Source: JBOGFC01 sp050742155
GTDB taxonomy: Bacteria; Actinomycetota; Acidimicrobiia; Spongiisociales; JALYHC01
Assembly: GCA_050742155.1 (NCBI GenBank)
Contig: JBOGFC010000180.1
Span: 1-18,206 of the forward strand
DNA: 18,206 nucleotides
Reading direction: 5' to 3'
Part shown: positions 13,872 through 18,206 of the stretch, one piece after another
Layout: the number at the start of each line of letters is the position of its first letter
Numbering within the stretch: position 1 is the stretch's first letter
Notes under the pieces: generated by a model
What the model saw: only the letters and a program-made list of their open reading frames with translations
The model's database searches: none
What the model was told of the DNA's origin: nothing
Program-made: the position numbers and the translations under genes

Positions 13872-14879
13872 CTAGAAGACTTCCAGCTCCTTGAGAATCC
13901 GGTAACCCTCTTGGGCGAGGGGGATCATGTTCTCGATGCTGGGATGGGCGAAGTCCACCTGCTCGTGTACCCCCTGCTCCTTCAGCACCCGATCCATATC
14001 GATGATGTGGAAGTCCAGCTCCCCGGAAAGTTCGGCTAACGCCAAGAGGAACTCCCTTCGACGGAAGACGGGGGTGCGACCCAGCAACTGATAGTTGTGC
14101 ACGGGGTTGTGAGGTTCAACGGCCAGGTGGTTGAACACGATGACGTGGGCCCCGACCCTGGCTCTGATCTCCTTCATGAGCTGCGTGAAGGCCAGCTTGA
14201 ACTCATCAACATCGATCCGGCCCACGCTCTCGAAGTGGCTCTTGAACCACTTGGCCGCCTCCAGGTCCTGTAAGGCCTTCTCCATCGATTGGTTGCGCCA
14301 CCATCCGCCGATGTCGACCAGGAAGCCATGCTCCCGATGCCGGTACATGGGCCGGGTGAGGTCCGTGCCCAGGGAGAGGATGATGACAGTCTTTGGGAAC
14401 TCGCCTATGCGGGAGAAATCCTGGATCGCAAAGGTGTCCTGGAAGAGGATCGGGCGAAAGAAGTCCCGGGACAGCTTCAGCCGGTGGCAGGTTTCCCCCA
14501 CGATCTCGTCCGGAAGGTCCTCCAGTGACTGGAGCAGCTGCCGGGTATGACTGGCCCCGATCATTCCGGGTGGCCGGGCGATGGCGATCGTCCCCTTGAC
14601 GCCCTCCCGCATCCAGGGCGCCATCAGGAACATCGCCGGCAGATCGCATCCGCCCCGCAGGAAGATCCCCACCCGGGGGTCGGGGTCTTGCTTGGACTGG
14701 ATGATCAGGTAGTTCTTGTTGCTCCACTGGAGGAAATCCTGACCGGCCTCCTTGCGCCACAGTTTCCGGAACTTCCTCTTCGCCAGCCCTTCGAGGGCCG
14801 ACCGGTCTCCCGCCACCAGGCGCCAGGCCCTGGCTCCGTAGACCAGCACCTTCTCCGCATACGTCAAGGTGCGCTGCAC
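13872..14879 (-). CDS. SGNH/WcbI-like protein with candidate Cys nucleophile
   Basis: A 335-residue protein I cannot assign to a named family. Its layout suggests an SGNH-type fold. VGIFLRGGCDLPAMFL (70-85) places C78 where SGNH enzymes have the nucleophile strand-turn, recalling the GNC motif of WcbI-type polysaccharide enzymes. VIILSLGTDLT (165-175) resembles the central block, AHVIVFN (244-250) is a buried strand, and VDFAHPS (308-314) gives a D-x-x-H pair (D309, H312). The 15344-16041 region encodes a shorter paralogue, aligned through AHVIVFN, EP, NY, ALAELS and IIDMDR. An N-terminal basic helical part of about 65 residues is extra. GTG 14879 shares a base with the upstream TAG (TAGTG), with GAGGAG about 8 bases ahead. 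It may be an acyl-transferring or hydrolytic enzyme served by the ACP encoded upstream; that is inference. Confidence 0.75.
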   Translation of the reverse strand: MQRTLTYAEKVLVYGARAWRLVAGDRSALEGLAKRKFRKLWRKEAGQDFLQWSNKNYLIIQSKQDPDPRVGIFLRGGCDLPAMFLMAPWMREGVKGTIAIARPPGMIGASHTRQLLQSLEDLPDEIVGETCHRLKLSRDFFRPILFQDTFAIQDFSRIGEFPKTVIILSLGTDLTRPMYRHREHGFLVDIGGWWRNQSMEKALQDLEAAKWFKSHFESVGRIDVDEFKLAFTQLMKEIRARVGAHVIVFNHLAVEPHNPVHNYQLLGRTPVFRRREFLLALAELSGELDFHIIDMDRVLKEQGVHEQVDFAHPSIENMIPLAQEGYRILKELEVF

Positions 14880-15328
14880 TAGCTCAGCTCCTCCTGGGTC
14901 TCGATGCAGTCCGCCACCACCCGCATGAGGGGGAACTGCGAAACCGGCTCGACCTCCACGGGCACCTCCTCGCCGTTGGTGACCACCAGCGCCAGTGGGT
15001 CGCCCGTCTGAAGCGGCGCTCCCTCTTGGGCGAGCAACGCCCGAAGCACCGCCGTGTCCGGTTCGGAGGAGATCAACCTGAAGATGAGATGGACCCGCCC
15101 CTTCTTGAAGAAGTAGCCCCGGGGTCGAGCGGTCTCCCTCCGTTCGACGAGCCTGGCAGCCCGGTAGGCCTTCAGACCCCCCCGCCGCATGGCCAGGTAG
15201 TCCTCCGCCAGGATGTCGCACAGGGACTCCCCGAAGTCGATCCCCCCTCCTTCGGAGACGTGCCAGGTCTGCAACACACCGTAGGGGATGTTGGTGTCGA
15301 GGAAGGGCACCTCCAGCCGAAGGATCAT
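14879..15328 (-). CDS. lipoyl/biotinyl-domain-like protein lacking an evident attachment lysine
   Basis: A 149-residue protein. Its N-terminal third, LRLEVPFLDTNIPYGVLQTW and then VSEGGGIDFGESLCDI (about residues 3-39), follows the E2 lipoyl-domain pattern (VP.L, G, W.V.EG..V..G..L..I). The C-terminal third, LRALLAQEGAPLQTGDPLAL (94-113), resembles the symmetric second half of that barrel. Where the D-K-A hairpin with the modified lysine should lie there is instead a basic insertion (about 42-90), and I see no equivalent lysine. It may be a barrel scaffold or binding protein rather than a swinging-arm carrier. ATG 15328 overlaps the upstream stop as ATGA, and the gene's TAG shares a base with the next GTG, so it is translated with both SGNH-like proteins. 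The gene is certain, the fold tentative. Confidence 0.65.
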   Translation of the reverse strand: MILRLEVPFLDTNIPYGVLQTWHVSEGGGIDFGESLCDILAEDYLAMRRGGLKAYRAARLVERRETARPRGYFFKKGRVHLIFRLISSEPDTAVLRALLAQEGAPLQTGDPLALVVTNGEEVPVEVEPVSQFPLMRVVADCIETQEELS

Positions 15329-16041
15329 CCGATCCTCTGCTTCTGGCCGACCTGGGAGACCAAGGGCCGCTCCTCGAAGAAGCCGTAGTCCTCGACGACC
15401 CGTAGGAGCTCCCGGCAGAGCGCCTCGCAGGCCACTGCCGAATAGTCGAGCGGGCCCATCACATGTTGGGCGGCGCCCAGCTCTGCCAGCAGGCGGTCCG
15501 CGTCGATGATGGAGATCCCCTCACGAACCGAGAGCTCCGTGAGGGCCAGATCCAGCCGGTGGGCACGGATCGAGAAGGGCTCTTGCTCGACTCCCCGGTA
15601 GTTGGAGATTTCCTGTCCGGGCTCGATGGTCGAGGCGTTGAGGAAAATGATGTGCGCCTCCAGCTGCTCCTTGAGGAGGCGGATCACCCTGAGCATGTTC
15701 TCGGTGAATACCTCGGGATCGGTGCCGGAATCCGCTGCTCCCAGCAGCTCGGCATGGAGTGAAAAGACGATGAGGTCGGGCCCGACCTCGAGAAGGCGGG
15801 TGGCAGGGGGCCGGTCACTTCCCGCCAGGGCTGCTGCCAGCTCGTCGCGCAAAGAGGCCGAGCCACCGGAGGGTTCGTGGACGAGTTGGGCCTCGTACTT
15901 GGCCCCGTACTGGTCTCTCAACAGTCCGGCCAGACCGCCGGGGAGCTTGCCGCCGTCGTCGGCCGGCAGCAGGGAGTCGACCAGGTCGGCGTTCCCTTTC
16001 AGGAACACGTTCAAGACCTGCTTGCCGCCCAGCTTGCTCAT
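15325..16041 (-). CDS. short SGNH/WcbI-like paralogue, probably inactive
   Basis: A 238-residue protein related over most of its length to the product of 13872-14879. Matching blocks are VFLKGNADLVDSLL (12-25) with VGIFLRGGCDLPAM, DLIVFSLHAELL (89-100) with VIILSLGTDLT, AHIIFLN (129-135) with AHVIVFN, EP...NY (140-148), ALTELS (166-171), and IIDADRLLAELG (178-189) with IIDMDRVLKEQG. The residue matching the candidate nucleophile C78 is Ala18, and the C-terminal D-x-x-H pair is absent (MGPLDYS), so catalysis by the usual SGNH route looks impossible. A non-catalytic partner of the larger paralogue is a reasonable guess. ATG 16041 lies 1 base after the ACP stop with only a weak ribosome binding site (TTAGG), suggesting coupled translation. 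Confidence 0.72.
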   Translation of the reverse strand: MSKLGGKQVLNVFLKGNADLVDSLLPADDGGKLPGGLAGLLRDQYGAKYEAQLVHEPSGGSASLRDELAAALAGSDRPPATRLLEVGPDLIVFSLHAELLGAADSGTDPEVFTENMLRVIRLLKEQLEAHIIFLNASTIEPGQEISNYRGVEQEPFSIRAHRLDLALTELSVREGISIIDADRLLAELGAAQHVMGPLDYSAVACEALCRELLRVVEDYGFFEERPLVSQVGQKQRIG

Positions 16042-16042
16042 C

Positions 16043-16303
16043 CTAAGAGGCCGCCATACCTTGCTTGCTGGTCACCAGCTCGGTGATGGCGTCCAGCGTT
16101 TGGAAATTCTCCAGTGTGACGTCCTCGGGATCGATGGCGACCCCGAATCGCTCCTGGATGAACTCCAGCAAGAGGAAGATGCCGAGCGAGTCGATGATCT
16201 CTTCCTGGATGAGGTCGGTATCGTCCTGCAGGGCTTCGGTCGGTCGCCCTTGCAGGTACTCCTCGACGATGCGGTCCCTGATCACCTGCTTGGTATCTGC
16301 CAT
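16043..16303 (-). CDS. acyl carrier protein
   Basis: An 86-residue, acidic, stand-alone carrier protein. The phosphopantetheine attachment motif is IIDSLGIFLLLEFI (36-49), with S39 as the modified serine. Helix 3 and 4 landmarks FGVAIDPEDVTLENFQTLDA (53-72) complete the fold. It would carry an acyl or aminoacyl group on 4'-phosphopantetheine in the cytoplasm. No adenylation domain, ketosynthase or transferase with a known ACP-binding role is present in the window, so who loads it is unknown. The gene leads the four-gene minus-strand unit ending at 13872. ATG 16303 has an excellent ribosome binding site, GGAGGT (16311-16316), 7 bases ahead, the strongest in this block, consistent with the first and most translated gene. 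Confidence 0.93.
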   Translation of the reverse strand: MADTKQVIRDRIVEEYLQGRPTEALQDDTDLIQEEIIDSLGIFLLLEFIQERFGVAIDPEDVTLENFQTLDAITELVTSKQGMAAS

Positions 16304-16370
16304 GGAAGTTACCTCCAGGATCTGCTACGGCTCTTCGACCAGTCCTGGGCGTGGACGACGGCAGACGAAA

Positions 16371-16381
16371 CCCCTGCGGGG
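16371..16381 (-). terminator. weak hairpin upstream of the ACP gene
   Basis: The 147-base gap 16304-16450 lies between the sulfotransferase stop and the ACP gene. Read on the minus strand it contains CCCC-GCA-GGGG followed by TTTCGT, a short hairpin with a poor T-tract. It could partly terminate transcription from the two sulfotransferase genes. The promoter of the ACP unit should be in the same gap, but I could not pick convincing boxes. Confidence 0.3.
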
Positions 16382-16450
16382 ATGCTGTCCCCCATCTCCT
16401 GGCCCATCACCACGACTCCAGCCCCTATCTCACAGAGAGTACTGGAAAGC

Positions 16451-17512
16451 TCACTCACCTGTCCAGCTCAAAGGTAACCCAGGACGTGTGCGTCCCAACG
16501 ACCTGGATTCGCGCCGCTCCAGCCTCCATCTCTTGATGACGGCTCCGGTGACCCAGAGCCGGAGGACCACGAGCCACAGAGCCGCCCTGGCCCGCCAGGC
16601 CAGAGGGATCCGGTCGAGGCGGCGTTGGTAGCCGAGCTCGGCCAGCAGCCGGCCGGCCACGGCCTCGAACGCCAGGAGCTGGCTCTCGGTCATCTCCGTC
16701 CGCCAGTCCCGCAGCCCAGGCGTGGGGGGCTTGGTGACCGAGCCGTGGAAGCGAGGCCCCTGGGGCCCCGCCTCGAGCCTCGACACGGCCTGTGTGTGGA
16801 AATCGAGCATGTGCTCCTCGAAGGGGAGGTCGGCGAAGTCGCACACACGATGCAGCACGTCTCTGGTACGGCCTACCAGGTCCTCGTACCTGACCTCCAG
16901 GTACCGGTCGTCTCCGAGGGCGGCCCCGGCGGCTCGGCCCCCTGAGACCTCCCGGCGCCATTTTCGAGCGACCTCCCAGATGTTGCGAGGTCCCCAGGGC
17001 ACCGAGAGGTACGAGAGGGCAACGTCTCGGCCGTCGCGGATGATGTGGACGAAGCGAGCCTGGGGAAAGAGCTGGGCGAGAACGGGGATCGAACGCACGT
17101 AGACGGGTGTCTTGTCGCCCCAGCGTGGTTTACCGTGGAGCTCCGCGTAGGCGCGGAAGAAGGCCTCCAGGACGGAAGGGAACGTCGGGTCGTCGAGGGT
17201 CTCGACTCGGCGCCAGACGAGGTTCTCGGGGAGCTCCCAGCGACGGAAGTGCGGAGTCTGCATCACCGCCGAGGCCAAAGAGGTGGCATCCACCGACCCG
17301 TCCGGCCGGAGGAACCGGCGTCGCATCCGGTAGAGCTTGCGGATGAAGTGTGACTCCCCGGGGATGGCCAGGTCGTCGTGAGCGTCGAGCATCAGCCGGA
17401 GCATGGTGGTGCCCGATCGCCCGCAACCTACGACAAAGATGGGCGGCCCCCCCTCCCCATTCCGCTTCACGCCCGGACCCCCCAACGGCAGAGACTGGGG
17501 GCGAAGGCTCAT
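16451..17512 (-). CDS. sulfotransferase family protein
   Basis: A 353-residue, well-conserved PAPS-dependent sulfotransferase. The 5'-phosphosulfate loop is FVVGCGRSGTTMLRLML (26-42). GDKTP (132-136) and VHIIRDGRDVALSY (155-168) supply the 3'-phosphate contacts (Arg and Ser), and YLEVRYEDLV is the usual later strand. All landmarks are intact, so activity is likely. The pattern is that of the Sulfotransfer_3-type bacterial enzymes, with unknown acceptor. The C-terminus carries a hydrophobic stretch, AALWLVVLRLWVTGAVI (about 311-327), followed by basic residues that could associate with the membrane. ATG 17512 overlaps the previous stop as ATGA and has GGAG at 8 bases. A longer frame to 17695 is only overlap. 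Confidence 0.92.
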   Translation of the reverse strand: MSLRPQSLPLGGPGVKRNGEGGPPIFVVGCGRSGTTMLRLMLDAHDDLAIPGESHFIRKLYRMRRRFLRPDGSVDATSLASAVMQTPHFRRWELPENLVWRRVETLDDPTFPSVLEAFFRAYAELHGKPRWGDKTPVYVRSIPVLAQLFPQARFVHIIRDGRDVALSYLSVPWGPRNIWEVARKWRREVSGGRAAGAALGDDRYLEVRYEDLVGRTRDVLHRVCDFADLPFEEHMLDFHTQAVSRLEAGPQGPRFHGSVTKPPTPGLRDWRTEMTESQLLAFEAVAGRLLAELGYQRRLDRIPLAWRARAALWLVVLRLWVTGAVIKRWRLERRESRSLGRTRPGLPLSWTGE

Positions 17513-18206
17513 TCCGGCTTCTCCGGGTCCGCTCCGCTCTCCTCCCACACCGTGAGGTCGCGCCCCAAGAACTGGGCCAGCGCTCGGTTGTCCTCCTTGA
17601 AGAGGTAGGCCAGACGAGCCCGGGTGGCAGGGTCCAATGGAGGGTAGGCGATGCCGCGCACCGAGTTGAGGCGGCCCAGGATTCGGCCCGCCCAACCGGG
17701 CACCCGCTTGCCGAGATGGCGCAGCCTGAGCCAGCGAAACCCCACGAAGGCGTTGAACGGGATGCCGAGACTGCCTGGTAGGAATTGGTCGTCGACGAGC
17801 AGGAAGCGGCAGACCTCCCGATAGGTATCAGCCGGGCGCTCCGTCAGGTCCTCGAACAAGAGCACGTGAAGAGCCTCCCGGGGGAAGGACTCGCCCACCC
17901 GCCGCAGCGCCTCGATGTAGCGACTGCGCTCTGCATAGGAATCCTGGGGATCGCCGCCCCCCGTTCGGGGCTCCCCTTCCAGTGCTTCCTCGAACCCTCG
18001 AGGTTCCCGGCCGAGGGCGCGTCGATGCCAGTAGGCCGAATAGGCTCGATCGAGCGGGTTGCGCAGCACGGCAATGAGGCGGGCGTTCGGAATCACCTGG
18101 GCCATCCGGCGAATGGCGTCCGGGTGGTGGAGGTAGTTGGGAGTGGCCTCGCCCACCGCCGATTGGGAGGTCGCCCCTACGAACTGGGCACGGTACCAGT
18201 CCACCC
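17509..18206 (-). CDS. sulfotransferase, 5' end cut by the window edge
   Basis: The last 232 or so residues of a sulfotransferase; the start and the PAPS loop lie beyond the window. The first visible residues, DWYRAQF, then GEATPNYL (18-25), ARLIAVLRNPLDRAYSAYWH (41-60) and ALHVLLFEDL, match the heparan-sulfate N-sulfotransferase-like bacterial family, with the Arg-Asn-Pro and Ser of the 3'-phosphate site intact. A GTG at 18204 could be read as a start, but a full-length family member has about 60-80 residues before this point, so it is treated as partial. It is directly coupled to the next sulfotransferase gene by an ATGA overlap. Confidence 0.88.
   Translation of the reverse strand, partial: VDWYRAQFVGATSQSAVGEATPNYLHHPDAIRRMAQVIPNARLIAVLRNPLDRAYSAYWHRRALGREPRGFEEALEGEPRTGGGDPQDSYAERSRYIEALRRVGESFPREALHVLLFEDLTERPADTYREVCRFLLVDDQFLPGSLGIPFNAFVGFRWLRLRHLGKRVPGWAGRILGRLNSVRGIAYPPLDPATRARLAYLFKEDNRALAQFLGRDLTVWEESGADPEKPE

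Noticed and set aside
15602..16477. Plus-strand reading frame across the ACP and its upstream gap
   Set aside because: It is Ser/Arg-rich and opposite the highly conserved ACP; no ribosome binding site or motif supports it.
1..18206. tRNA genes, CRISPR repeats, insertion sequences or attachment sites
   Set aside because: No regularly spaced repeats, transposase or integrase motifs, terminal inverted repeats or tRNA cloverleaf were visible on either strand.

Overview
The window is a surface-polysaccharide locus from a high-G+C bacterium. The strong codon bias toward G/C in third positions, frequent GTG starts, Wzz-type co-polymerase with a separate kinase-like partner, and many stop/start overlaps fit an actinobacterium. 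The sequence alone does not fix the genus, and no rRNA, tRNA, transposase or CRISPR is visible. Twenty protein genes are supported; the last one runs off the right edge.

Left block (1-6312, minus strand, read right to left): six genes overlapping or nearly touching. In transcription order they are a sugar-nucleotide epimerase, a GT4 glycosyltransferase, a GNAT acetyltransferase, a polytopic membrane protein that may be a Wzy-type polymerase, a DegT-family PLP sugar aminotransferase, and a sulfotransferase. A 329-base divergent intergenic region (6313-6641) separates this block from the plus-strand block. It carries a perfect 17-base dyad and a stretch resembling the enterobacterial JUMPStart leader.

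Central block (6642-13824, plus strand): a membrane-anchored NDP-sugar 4,6-dehydratase (CapD/WbpM type), a Wzz-like co-polymerase, a BY-kinase-like ATPase that has lost its P-loop, and a NodB polysaccharide deacetylase. After a 115-base gap come a P-loop kinase-like protein, a sulfotransferase-like protein and a GT2 glycosyltransferase. A strong GC hairpin (13839-13859) separates this block from the convergent genes.

Right block (13872-18206, minus strand): two sulfotransferases (one cut by the window edge), then a compact four-gene unit made of an acyl carrier protein, a small SGNH/WcbI-like protein without a nucleophile, a lipoyl-domain-like protein without an obvious attachment lysine, and a larger paralogue of the SGNH-like protein that keeps Cys and Asp/His candidates. 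I do not recognise this four-gene combination as a described system. It is the best candidate here for something new, plausibly carrier-protein-dependent acylation of the polysaccharide or a lipid.

Together the genes could make an amino- or deoxy-sugar-containing polysaccharide (dehydratase, epimerase, aminotransferase, acetyltransferase, GT4, GT2), polymerise and length-control it (membrane protein, co-polymerase, pseudo-kinase), and decorate it (deacetylase, four sulfotransferase-like proteins, ACP unit). No initiating phosphoglycosyltransferase or Wzx flippase is seen inside the window, so the locus probably continues outside it.
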